From a virus, in IMG/VR virus record IMGVR_UViG_3300032242_001991, positions 1 through 34,641 of that record: a stretch of 34,641 nucleotides of DNA; one strand, written 5' to 3'. Position numbers and translations under genes: made by a program. Below, piece by piece: positions 1-6,384 of this stretch; position 1 is the stretch's first letter, and each line of letters starts with the position of its first letter. Below the pieces are notes generated by a model. It was not told the origin of the DNA and searched no databases. It was given only the letters and a program-made list of their open reading frames with translations.

Positions 1-804
1 AACATGAGTTGGGGTTATGCTTGGTTCTATACTGGCGATCCTAATCGTTCAGCTCTTAAATGTATTACAGCCGTCAACTATAGAGGCAAGCTAACTAGCT
101 ATGCCAGCAAACCGACTGCTACATTAAGAACAGCAGGTATGGTAGGTCCGGAACACGGATTCCGTGTGCCTAGCATTGATGCACAAGTAACTGATGGTGA
201 GGCCGCAGGCATCATCTATTGTGCTGCCGCAGGTAACTATGGACATAAAGTAGATGTACCAGGCGGAGCTGACTACAACAACTATTACAAACTACCGTTT
301 GAAAACATTGAACCAGCTAATACTCCTGTTTACTATCATAGAGGATCTAGTCCACGTGGTACAATACAAGTATCGTCAGCTGATGTAACTGTTGCCAAGA
401 CCGGCAATACTCTAAACGAACAGTTGGCTTATTATAGTGAACGTGGTCCTGGCTGTGATGTAGTTGCTCCTGGGACAAACATTGCTAGCTCAACTAGTCT
501 ACAAAGTAGCTTTGGTCCGTATGCATATCAGTTTGGTACACAAGCACAGACCAGCAGTAAGGCAGTCTCTATCAGCGGTACTAGTATGGCAACTCCACAG
601 GTGACAGGTGTATGTGCTCTATACCTACAGCGCAATCCAACCAAGACACCTGCACAGGTTAAAGCATGGTTAATAGCCCAGAGCAAAACTAACCAAGTTA
701 AGACTAGTGTTAAAACAGACGATTGGACTAATGCACAAGCATTATTAGGCGGGCCAAACCGTTACTTGTTCAATCCATATCGTGGCGGTTATACTGACCG
801 ATAA
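1..804 (+). CDS. Subtilisin-like serine protease, 3' part (cut by window start)
   Basis: Subtilase (S8 family) fragment. The frame is open from base 1 (codon AAC, then ATG at 4). The first residues, N-M-S-W-G, look like the conserved core strand of subtilases (VINMSWG-like), so the gene very probably starts upstream and the catalytic Asp and His lie outside the window. Numbering from the ATG at 4, the oxyanion-hole Asn is about residue 78 (AAAGNYG) and the nucleophile is Ser194 in GTSMATPQVTG. The C-terminal region after about 240 is short and ends in a Gly/Tyr-rich tail. It could process virion proteins or act on the host; the sequence does not decide. Its stop codon is built into a TAAATA late-promoter box for the next gene. 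The family call is firm; the role is inference. Confidence 0.88.
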   Translation, partial: NMSWGYAWFYTGDPNRSALKCITAVNYRGKLTSYASKPTATLRTAGMVGPEHGFRVPSIDAQVTDGEAAGIIYCAAAGNYGHKVDVPGGADYNNYYKLPFENIEPANTPVYYHRGSSPRGTIQVSSADVTVAKTGNTLNEQLAYYSERGPGCDVVAPGTNIASSTSLQSSFGPYAYQFGTQAQTSSKAVSISGTSMATPQVTGVCALYLQRNPTKTPAQVKAWLIAQSKTNQVKTSVKTDDWTNAQALLGGPNRYLFNPYRGGYTDR

Positions 805-807
805 ATA
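802..807 (+). promoter_or_regulatory. T4-type late promoter box, leaderless geometry
   Basis: TAAATA in context GATAAATA. It overlaps the TAA stop of the subtilase. By T4 geometry the start site is six bases past the box, at 813, exactly the A of the next ATG. Confidence 0.5.
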
Positions 808-812
808 AGGGT

Positions 813-1595
813 ATGTTTACATCATACCAACTACGTCAAGACTGGACACAGGACTTACCCAAGTACTGGTGCGACAACAGTCCCTTCAAAACCCACTTCA
901 TGAACTCAATGAGTGCTGTCTTTCCTAATGGTGAAAGATTCTTTATTGACTCTGTCAAAAACTATAGAGACACAATCACTGATCCTAAGTTGCTGGCAGA
1001 AGTAAATGAGTTTATCAAGCAAGAAGTCTGGCACGGACATGCTCATCAAAAATACAATGATTGGTTGGAACAACAGGGCTTGCCAGTTAAGCAAGCGGCA
1101 CAGGCAAACTTTGATCGACTAGAGAAGGTCAAAAACAAATACGGTCCGAAAGGACAGTTAGCAGTTACAGTTGGACTAGAACATATAACTGCTATCACTA
1201 GCTCAGTGTCTCTACGCAATAGAACATTCTATAGAAGTATGCACAAACATTTTGAACAGATTTGGTTTTGGCATGCGGTAGAAGAAGTAGAACATAAAGC
1301 AGTCACTATGGATGTATGGCTCACCCTAAATGGTAATGAAAAGTCTTTACATCGTGCTCTGTTTATTGCTACAATACTATACTGGTACACATTACTATCA
1401 ACAACTGTCAAGTTTTTATATGTGGACAAACAGTTATGGAAGTGGCGTAATATTAAAGATGCATGGGAGATATTGTTTGCCAAGGATACCGGCATGATCA
1501 GTGCAGGATATGGTCTTTGGAAAGATTTCTTCAAGCAGGGATTTCATCCAAATGATCACGACGACACAGTATTATTAAAATATAGAAAAAGTTAA
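813..1595 (+). CDS. PF10118-like metal-dependent hydrolase / ferritin-like diiron protein
   Basis: 260 residues resembling the predicted metal-dependent hydrolase family (PF10118, COG3687). Two metal-binding-type helices are visible: EVWHGHAHQKYN near residues 71-82 and HAVEEVEHKAV near 153-163. Both carry the Glu/His spacing expected of a ferritin-like diiron site, and the N-terminal FPNGERFFIDSV segment is also typical. A hydrophobic stretch near 185-205 may be a membrane-contacting helix. The exact reaction of the family is poorly defined. The gene is followed after one base by an acyl carrier protein gene, which suggests a carrier-bound or fatty-acyl substrate (inference). The start at 813 keeps the N-terminal segment preceding the conserved region. 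It has no properly spaced Shine-Dalgarno, fitting a leaderless transcript. Confidence 0.75.
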   Translation: MFTSYQLRQDWTQDLPKYWCDNSPFKTHFMNSMSAVFPNGERFFIDSVKNYRDTITDPKLLAEVNEFIKQEVWHGHAHQKYNDWLEQQGLPVKQAAQANFDRLEKVKNKYGPKGQLAVTVGLEHITAITSSVSLRNRTFYRSMHKHFEQIWFWHAVEEVEHKAVTMDVWLTLNGNEKSLHRALFIATILYWYTLLSTTVKFLYVDKQLWKWRNIKDAWEILFAKDTGMISAGYGLWKDFFKQGFHPNDHDDTVLLKYRKS

Positions 1596-1596
1596 C

Positions 1597-1830
1597 ATGT
1601 CAATAGAACAAAGAGTTATAGCAATACTAGAAGACGACCTACGCCTACAACCAGGTGCTGTTAAACCAGAGTTGTTCCTAGTAGATGATCTTGCAGTGTC
1701 TAGCCTTGACGTTGTTTATTCTCTAATGAGCCTAGAAGATGAGTTTAAGATTGTGTTTGATGAGAAAGCTCACGAAGGTATTAAGACTGTACAAGATGTC
1801 ATTGACCTTGTGGCGAGTCTTGTTAAATAA
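1597..1830 (+). CDS. Acyl carrier protein
   Basis: 77 residues, the usual length of acyl carrier proteins, with the four-helix ACP pattern. Ser36 in DLAVSSLDVV sits at the position where 4'-phosphopantetheine is attached. The usual DSL motif is SSL here, so the preceding Asp is replaced by Ser. Helix II continues as VVYSLMSLEDEFKI, very similar to the acidic recognition helix of bacterial AcpP. The start is one base after the stop of the diiron-protein gene, so the two are probably translated together. A phage ACP could carry acyl groups for lipid or lipid A changes, or supply the neighbouring diiron protein. The family is clear; the purpose is inference. Whether host phosphopantetheinyl transferase accepts the SSL variant is unknown. 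Confidence 0.9.
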   Translation: MSIEQRVIAILEDDLRLQPGAVKPELFLVDDLAVSSLDVVYSLMSLEDEFKIVFDEKAHEGIKTVQDVIDLVASLVK

Positions 1831-1833
1831 TCA

Positions 1834-2250
1834 ATGCAGAGATTTAAAGTACTCACCTTACTAGACATTACAGAAACACAACAGCACAGAAAAGAAGCTG
1901 GGCGCGAGCTTGAATGGCAACAGCAACAAAACTTTCAGATGTTGTTGCAGGTAATAGGTCTACGTGTAAACCCCTTGTATAGAACGGGCCCAACAGTTGA
2001 AGAAGTCAACCTAAAAGACTATCAGTTTGGCAGTGAATACAAGGGTAAACATCTAGTATGGGATTTTACCTTTGAAATAGAGTACGATGGTGGCTTTACA
2101 GACGCACTAGGACGTGAAGAAGGCCTGCTAGTAGACCTACTGCACTTTGTACCCATGATTACAGGGCTTACAGAAACCGCAGATCTGGCTATCCCCATGT
2201 TTGACACACAAGCCGGTCAGTACCGAAACACCATAGTTTACCTGGACTGA
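1834..2250 (+). CDS. Conserved phage-type protein of unknown function
   Basis: 138 residues, not recognised with confidence. It has an N-terminal helical Gln/His-rich segment (residues 12-35), then a beta-rich region with many aromatic and acidic residues (LVWDFTFEIEY near 74-84) and a C-terminal half ending in IVYLD. No signal peptide or membrane helix is visible. It starts three bases after the ACP stop and closes the first transcription block. The small soluble mixed alpha/beta character and block position would suit a virion accessory protein, but no function can be assigned. Confidence 0.7.
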   Translation: MQRFKVLTLLDITETQQHRKEAGRELEWQQQQNFQMLLQVIGLRVNPLYRTGPTVEEVNLKDYQFGSEYKGKHLVWDFTFEIEYDGGFTDALGREEGLLVDLLHFVPMITGLTETADLAIPMFDTQAGQYRNTIVYLD

Positions 2251-2252
2251 CA

Positions 2253-2258
2253 TAAATA
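2253..2258 (+). promoter_or_regulatory. T4-type late promoter box
   Basis: CATAAATACT directly after the stop at 2250. The predicted start site is near 2264, giving an 85-base leader for the gene at 2349. Confidence 0.6.
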
Positions 2259-2303
2259 CTACTGTAAGGCACACTTAGGCAATCAATCATACAATAGGCA
2301 CAT

Positions 2304-2318
2304 GACTCGGAGCGAGTC
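2304..2318 (+). other. Leader hairpin
   Basis: Perfect six-base stem GACTCG / CGAGTC with loop GAG, in the leader of the gene at 2349. There is no U tract after it, so it is not a terminator. It may protect the transcript or control initiation. Confidence 0.4.
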
Positions 2319-2348
2319 CCTGACTTATAACATTGGAGACGCCTAAAA

Positions 2349-2696
2349 ATGGCCACGAAAGAAGCAGTAGCACAACTAGCAACACTACCTGAGCGAGTAA
2401 GTGTACTAGAAACAAAAGTTGAAAACGTTAACGAAAAGCTAGTTGACCTTAAAAGTGATGTCAAAGAAATGCACGACTGTCTAGACAACACTCGTGATTT
2501 GCTAACAGATAAACTCAAAGAAATGAGTGAAGAGTCTACTAAACAGCACAACGAGCTAGCCGGAAAGATTAAAGAACTACAGACAATCAAAAGCAAGTTT
2601 ACCATGTATGCTATGGTAGGTCTAGCATTTGCCGCTGGTACAGGTTGGATCAACGCAGTCAACCTTCCACATGTCCTAAAGTTCCTAGGTTTATAA
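2349..2696 (+). CDS. Coiled-coil protein with C-terminal membrane anchor
   Basis: 115 residues. Residues 10-80 are a heptad-rich, charged coiled coil (LETKVENVNEKLVDLKSDVK and onward). This is followed by one hydrophobic segment near 87-103 (MYAMVGLAFAAGTGWI) and a short C-terminal tail. The layout resembles XhlA/hemolysin-type phage membrane proteins and some holin or spanin partners, but no diagnostic motif is present. It sits alone behind a late promoter with an unusually long, structured leader. A role in lysis or envelope contact is inference only; the clear lysis pair lies at 17759-18627. Confidence 0.7.
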   Translation: MATKEAVAQLATLPERVSVLETKVENVNEKLVDLKSDVKEMHDCLDNTRDLLTDKLKEMSEESTKQHNELAGKIKELQTIKSKFTMYAMVGLAFAAGTGWINAVNLPHVLKFLGL

Positions 2697-2721
2697 AAAC
2701 TCCACAAGATTTTTAACACGC

Positions 2722-2727
2722 TAAATA
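2722..2727 (+). promoter_or_regulatory. T4-type late promoter box, leaderless geometry
   Basis: CTAAATACAG. The predicted start site is at about 2733 and the next ATG is at 2732, with no Shine-Dalgarno between. Confidence 0.5.
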
Positions 2728-2731
2728 CAGT

Positions 2732-3454
2732 ATGCTTATTAAAGAGTTTACTGATATTGTACGCGAGTTCAGCATTGATAGTGCTGTCCAGTTTCACGAC
2801 GAACTAAATCCCAAACTATTTGCCAATGATCAACTGATACCCGAAGTCAAAGAAGGCCTGCTTAAAATAGCCCAGCACTTTGAAGAGTTTATCGGTGTTG
2901 AACTAGATGTAGTTGACATCACTATCAGTGGCAGTAACGCGGCTTATAGTTATACTAGCCATAGTGACGTTGATCTACACATTGTAGTTCAAGTTCCTGA
3001 TACTGAAGAATACAAGCAGTTACTTGATGCTAAGAAAAATGACTATAATGCTCGCCATGACATTACTGTTAGAGGCATTCCTGTAGAACTGTATGCACAA
3101 GACGTAGGACAAGATCATCACAGCGTGGGCATCTATAGTGTGTTAAATGACGAGTGGGTATCACAAGCAGAACGCACTGAAGTAGATATTGACAGTGAAG
3201 ATGTACAGCGTAAATACACTAACTATAGAGATAGAGTTAAATTAATTTTAAAACAAGATGACTACGATATTGCCCAACACATGTGGGACGATATCAAGCG
3301 TATGCGTAAGGCAGGGTTGGAAAGTGCGGCTAGTGAGTTCAGCACAGAAAACCTAGTTTACAAAATGCTACGCAACAAGAAGTGGATTGAAAGACTACAG
3401 GACCATATGAACACAGTTGTAGATAAAGATTTAAGTATAGAGGGCAGACAATGA
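2732..3454 (+). CDS. Nucleotidyltransferase-fold phage protein
   Basis: 240 residues. The motif GSNAAYSYTSHSDVDLHIVV at about 67-86 is the GS...DxD signature of the polymerase-beta-type nucleotidyltransferase fold: Gly67, Ser68, with Asp79 and Asp81 as metal-binding candidates. The N-terminal LNPKLF segment and the later GIPVELYAQD segment (about 115-125) match a family that recurs in T4-like marine phages (recalled, not searched). The C-terminal third is helical and charged. The substrate is unknown; it may modify a protein or RNA, or be structural. It has no Shine-Dalgarno and its predicted promoter start falls on the ATG. It overlaps the next gene by four bases (ATGA). Confidence 0.8.
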   Translation: MLIKEFTDIVREFSIDSAVQFHDELNPKLFANDQLIPEVKEGLLKIAQHFEEFIGVELDVVDITISGSNAAYSYTSHSDVDLHIVVQVPDTEEYKQLLDAKKNDYNARHDITVRGIPVELYAQDVGQDHHSVGIYSVLNDEWVSQAERTEVDIDSEDVQRKYTNYRDRVKLILKQDDYDIAQHMWDDIKRMRKAGLESAASEFSTENLVYKMLRNKKWIERLQDHMNTVVDKDLSIEGRQ

Positions 3455-3735
3455 GATTACAAGACATGTTACAAGAAAGTGACCTAGTGGAGTTTATGGG
3501 GCCAGGTGGCGATCCGTCAACTGCCGCGTCAGCACCTCCAACAACTGCACCTGTGGCTGCACCTGCACCAGGCGGAGCAATGCCAGCTACATCCAATGAT
3601 CCTGCTATACAAAGTGCCATGTTGGCACAACAACAAAAACAAAAGCAACAACAGCGTAAGGCTATTCAAGATCAAATCACTGCCATTACCAAACAGTTGA
3701 GCGATCTACGCAGACAACTAACACAAATACAATGA
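3451..3735 (+). CDS. Small Ala/Pro-rich and Gln-rich phage protein
   Basis: 94 residues, not recognised. The start MRLQDMLQESDLVEF resembles short helical N-termini seen on several phage proteins in this window. Residues 18-50 are low-complexity Ala/Pro/Thr. Residues 58-94 are a Gln/Lys-rich helix ending in ITKQLSDLRRQLTQIQ, a likely coiled coil. The start overlaps the previous stop and the end overlaps the next start (both ATGA), so translation is coupled on both sides. Probably a virion or assembly accessory protein (inference). Confidence 0.6.
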   Translation: MRLQDMLQESDLVEFMGPGGDPSTAASAPPTTAPVAAPAPGGAMPATSNDPAIQSAMLAQQQKQKQQQRKAIQDQITAITKQLSDLRRQLTQIQ

Positions 3736-3935
3736 AACTAAACGAACTTGTTAGAAGCCTAGACACTTGGACTAGCCGTGAAGAACGTGCTATGCTAGAA
3801 GGTCTTAAAGGTTTGGTTTCTATGAAAACATTTGCAGAACACGAGCGTTTCATAATTGAAGGCTTGATCAGGAAAAGTCTTGTAATTAAAGTACAGGGCA
3901 ACAATAATGAAACTTACATCTACCCAAATACCTAA
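3732..3935 (+). CDS. Small phage protein of unknown function
   Basis: 67 residues. It has mostly helical charged sequence (LVRSLDTWTSREERAMLEGL) and a C-terminal segment GLIRKSLVIKVQ followed by NNNETYIYPNT that may be a beta hairpin, resembling a small winged-helix-like domain. The start overlaps the previous gene by four bases. No function recognised. Confidence 0.6.
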   Translation: MKLNELVRSLDTWTSREERAMLEGLKGLVSMKTFAEHERFIIEGLIRKSLVIKVQGNNNETYIYPNT

Positions 3936-4362
3936 TATGGATTCGGAAAAGCTAGAAGCACAGATATACGACATGGCCGTAAGAAGCGGCATGTTTGTGC
4001 CTATCAATGCTAGATCTACCAAATACAAAAACTACATGATCGTCCGAGGACCTGATGACATGTGGAATGTGTTCCTAATGCCTAAAAAAATACTAGTAGC
4101 TACAACTTATCTAAAAGTATCAGCGTTTGCCATAGCAAAACTGCATGATAAGAAGGCAGTTACACGCATTGATGAGATTGAAAAAGAAGACAAGCGTTTT
4201 CAAAAAAACTATACAGATTCTGTATTTTACAAAAATACCATGAAAGTAGCCAAAGATTACGTTACTAAAGACACAGCACTTTGGCGCTGGGAACTAGTAA
4301 CCGAACAGGTCAAAGATGCTAAGAGCCGAATAGACGGCATCTTCTATGCATCGCTGAGATAA
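3907..4362 (+). CDS. Conserved phage-type protein of unknown function
   Basis: Up to 151 residues. Two starts are possible. ATG 3907 overlaps the previous gene by 29 bases and has an AGGG 8-12 bases upstream. ATG 3937 starts one base after the previous stop and gives 141 residues but has no visible Shine-Dalgarno. The protein has a central beta-type stretch (YMIVRGPDDMWNVFLMP, about 46-62) and a C-terminal helical, Lys-rich half with FYKNTMKVAKDYVTKDTALWRWEL. No enzyme motif is visible. Its stop is part of a late-promoter box. The family is probably shared among T4-like aquatic phages (recollection). Confidence 0.65.
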   Translation: MKLTSTQIPNMDSEKLEAQIYDMAVRSGMFVPINARSTKYKNYMIVRGPDDMWNVFLMPKKILVATTYLKVSAFAIAKLHDKKAVTRIDEIEKEDKRFQKNYTDSVFYKNTMKVAKDYVTKDTALWRWELVTEQVKDAKSRIDGIFYASLR

Positions 4363-4365
4363 ATA
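4360..4365 (+). promoter_or_regulatory. T4-type late promoter box
   Basis: GATAAATAAAC; its first TAA is the stop of the previous gene. Predicted start near 4371, 26-base leader, Shine-Dalgarno GGAAG before ATG 4397. Confidence 0.55.
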
Positions 4366-4396
4366 AACTTAACAACACCATTTAGGAAGAACTAAT

Positions 4397-5281
4397 ATGC
4401 GAATCACAGAATTTCACCAAAAACCTACAGCAAAGGCTTTGAATGAAAGCGCGGCACAGATGTTTGGCCAGAAGCTAAACTTAGATAGCTTTACGCTAGA
4501 GCAAATGCTTGACGCTCGTAACAAGCTACGAACAAAGGTTAGCCAGTTTGAAAGTGCATCAAACTATGATGCAGTTATCAATAACGAAAACTTCACCAAG
4601 AACAAAATGTTCCTAGATGTACTAAATGTAGCCATTGAAGAACGTGAAGCAGCCGCTCCACAACTAACACAAATGGAATCAATGGTACTTGCTAAGGTAG
4701 CTGAAGGCGTATTAGCTTTTGAAGATCTTCCTCAAGAACTTCAAGAGAAAGCAGAGCTACGTGCCAAAATGGCAGGCTTAAAAGAAAGTATTATTAACGA
4801 AGGCGAAGAAGAAAAAGCCGAATTGATCATGGCCGCTCGCGACATGGTTGACCGCATCACAGGCTGGATGGAAGATACAGCAAACATGCAGGCCGAATCA
4901 ATGTTAGAACTAGTAGACTCTATAAGAGACGAAATGGGCTCAGATTTAGCTATGGAATTTGAATCAATGGTTAAGCCATCTCTAGCTACAATCTATACAG
5001 CATTAGAATCAAGCAGACAACAACTAACGCAAAGCGTAGGCCTACTAACAGGTGAGAATGGTGGTGACATGATGGGTGCAGAACCTGACATGGGCGGCGA
5101 AGAAGATATGGCTAGTCCAGATGACGCGATGCCAGGTGAAGGTACAGGCGAAGAGCCAACAGACGAGTTTGCCGCTGACGCAACATCAGCAGGCGGCGAA
5201 GAAGCCGCAGGACGTATGACACGTGAAAGCGTAGAATACGGTCGTAAACTAGCAACTTTACTAGCACCAAAAAAAAAGTAA
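4397..5281 (+). CDS. Acidic scaffold-like phage structural protein, zero-frame product
   Basis: 294 residues. The N-terminus MRITEFHQK is followed by a long helical region (about 20-215) and then a strongly acidic low-complexity stretch (about 218-270, rich in Gly, Asp, Glu, Met). It ends RESVEYGRKLATLLAPKKK. Long helices plus an acidic tail resemble prohead scaffold or core proteins of T4-like phages, but homology is not certain. The last codons lie in a run of nine A (5269-5277): CCA AAA AAA AAG TAA. The A AAA AAG heptamer allows a -1 shift into the open frame continuing to 5604, which would add about 108 residues. Behind a late promoter with a good Shine-Dalgarno, as expected for a virion gene. 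Confidence 0.75.
   Translation: MRITEFHQKPTAKALNESAAQMFGQKLNLDSFTLEQMLDARNKLRTKVSQFESASNYDAVINNENFTKNKMFLDVLNVAIEEREAAAPQLTQMESMVLAKVAEGVLAFEDLPQELQEKAELRAKMAGLKESIINEGEEEKAELIMAARDMVDRITGWMEDTANMQAESMLELVDSIRDEMGSDLAMEFESMVKPSLATIYTALESSRQQLTQSVGLLTGENGGDMMGAEPDMGGEEDMASPDDAMPGEGTGEEPTDEFAADATSAGGEEAAGRMTRESVEYGRKLATLLAPKKK
5272..5278 (+). other. Candidate -1 ribosomal frameshift slippery site
   Basis: Heptamer A AAA AAG in the zero frame of the preceding gene, the same heptamer as E. coli dnaX, immediately before the UAA stop at 5279. It lies in a run of nine A, so transcript slippage or a homopolymer read error would have the same effect. Confidence 0.6.
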
Positions 5282-5385
5282 CAGAAGACGTTAATCAACT
5301 TAATCTAGTATTAAAGCAACTTATCGGCAGGGCAGATCAAAAAGGTCGTCCTGCCGTTCTTACCTGGGATGAGATAAACGGCTAT

Positions 5386-5604
5386 ATGCAGAATGTGGGC
5401 GATGAAGAGTTCACATACGATTCATTCAAACAGGCCTATGATAGCGATCCATTAACACAAGGTCTAGTACAACGTTTTGATCAAAACGGTGTAGAACTAA
5501 AAACCAAAGTGTCTAATACTGACGTTGCTCCAAGCGATGCCAAATTAGATGGTTCGGGTGTCAAATCAATGGCCAAACACGCTTTGAACAAAGCCAGGGG
5601 TTGA
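5386..5604 (+). CDS. Downstream frame, probably the frameshift extension of the scaffold-like gene
   Basis: A conventional call gives 72 residues from ATG 5386, but the same frame is open from 5248 and reads as natural protein directly after the A tract: VTEDVNQLNLVLKQLIG, then DQKGRPAVLTWDEINGYM, into the annotated part. No ATG, GTG or TTG occurs in this frame between 5248 and 5386, and no Shine-Dalgarno precedes ATG 5386. The simplest reading is that 5278-5604 is the C-terminal part of a fused protein of about 400 residues. The C-terminus is basic (KSMAKHALNKARG). An independent short product from 5386 is the alternative. The inverted repeat CGGCAGG / CCTGCCG at 5325-5331 and 5350-5356 lies within it. 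Confidence 0.65.
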   Translation: MQNVGDEEFTYDSFKQAYDSDPLTQGLVQRFDQNGVELKTKVSNTDVAPSDAKLDGSGVKSMAKHALNKARG

Positions 5605-5632
5605 CACGCATAGTTCTAGATGTTATTATAAT
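5601..5632 (+). promoter_or_regulatory. Sigma70-type promoter, leaderless geometry
   Basis: TTGACA at 5601-5606. With a 17-base spacer the -10 is TATTAT (5624-5629); TATAAT (5627-5632) has a 20-base spacer. The predicted start is at about 5636, on the ATG at 5635. No Shine-Dalgarno is present. Confidence 0.7.
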
Positions 5633-5634
5633 AT

Positions 5635-6351
5635 ATGACATTATTACAAGAACGATATACTTACTCCAAACTGACTAGAGACGAATCATCGGGCAAGCGT
5701 TTATATGCAACGCCCGATGGACACAAGGTTCCGTCAGTGACCACAATCCTAGACAAAACCAAACCAGCTGAAAGCCGTATTGCTCTTGCAAACTGGCGCA
5801 AGGCTGTAGGTGAGGCCAAAGCACAACAGATAACCACTGAAGCTGCCAATCGCGGTACTAGGATGCACACTTACTTAGAAAACTACATTAAGGGTGAAAC
5901 TTTAAAAGAAACAGTGAGTAATCCCTACGCACAACAAAGTCTAGTAATGGCCAAAAAAGTCATTGCAGAAGGCATGTGTCACGTAGACGAAGTATGGGGC
6001 AGTGAAGTACCTCTTTACTTTCCCGAACTATATGCAGGCACTACAGACTGTGTGGGCATACATAAAGGTGATCAAAGTATCCTAGACTTTAAGCAGACAA
6101 ATAAGCCTAAAAAACGCGAATACATTGATGACTACTTTATACAGCTAACAGCCTATGCTATGGCACATAATGAAGTACACGGAACTAACATTCGTAAAGG
6201 TGTTATTCTAATGTGTGTTAAACCAGAAGAAATCACGCCAGGAGTATGGGCAGAACCGCAGTATCAAGAGTTTATTTTAGAATCTAAAGATTTTGACTAT
6301 TGGCAAGAACGCTGGTGCCAAAGAGTATCGGAGTACTATCGCCTGGCATAA
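5635..6351 (+). CDS. PD-(D/E)XK nuclease, RecB/Cas4-like
   Basis: 238 residues with the PD-(D/E)XK exonuclease core. Asp138 in YAGTTDCVG, then Asp151-Phe-Lys153 in SILDFKQTNK, form the D-(X)n-DxK signature. The downstream helix DYFIQLTAYAMAH carries the QxxxY motif (Gln and Tyr) of RecB/Cas4-type nucleases. The upstream helix RGTRMHTYLENYIKGE supplies the expected His. Such single-domain phage nucleases act in recombination, replication or host-DNA degradation. The gene has its own early-type sigma70 promoter, fitting DNA metabolism rather than virion assembly. Fold and catalytic residues are firm; the precise role is not. Confidence 0.87.
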   Translation: MTLLQERYTYSKLTRDESSGKRLYATPDGHKVPSVTTILDKTKPAESRIALANWRKAVGEAKAQQITTEAANRGTRMHTYLENYIKGETLKETVSNPYAQQSLVMAKKVIAEGMCHVDEVWGSEVPLYFPELYAGTTDCVGIHKGDQSILDFKQTNKPKKREYIDDYFIQLTAYAMAHNEVHGTNIRKGVILMCVKPEEITPGVWAEPQYQEFILESKDFDYWQERWCQRVSEYYRLA

Positions 6352-6357
6352 ATGTCA

Positions 6358-6363
6358 TAAATA
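6358..6363 (+). promoter_or_regulatory. T4-type late promoter box
   Basis: CATAAATACT. Predicted start near 6369, 16-base leader, GGAG at 6373-6376 before ATG 6385. A TATAAT at 6367-6372 has no matching -35. Confidence 0.6.
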
Positions 6364-6384
6364 CTCTATAATGGAGTGTTTACA

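Noticed and set aside
2189-2797. 202-codon minus-strand ORF
   Set aside because: It spans two plus-strand genes and their promoter, with shadow-type composition; the plus-strand genes have a promoter and coiled-coil or fold evidence.
5325-5356. Stem CGGCAGG/CCTGCCG as frameshift stimulator
   Set aside because: It starts 46 bases after the slippery site, well beyond the usual 5-9 base spacing, and has an 18-base loop. Kept only as a remark.
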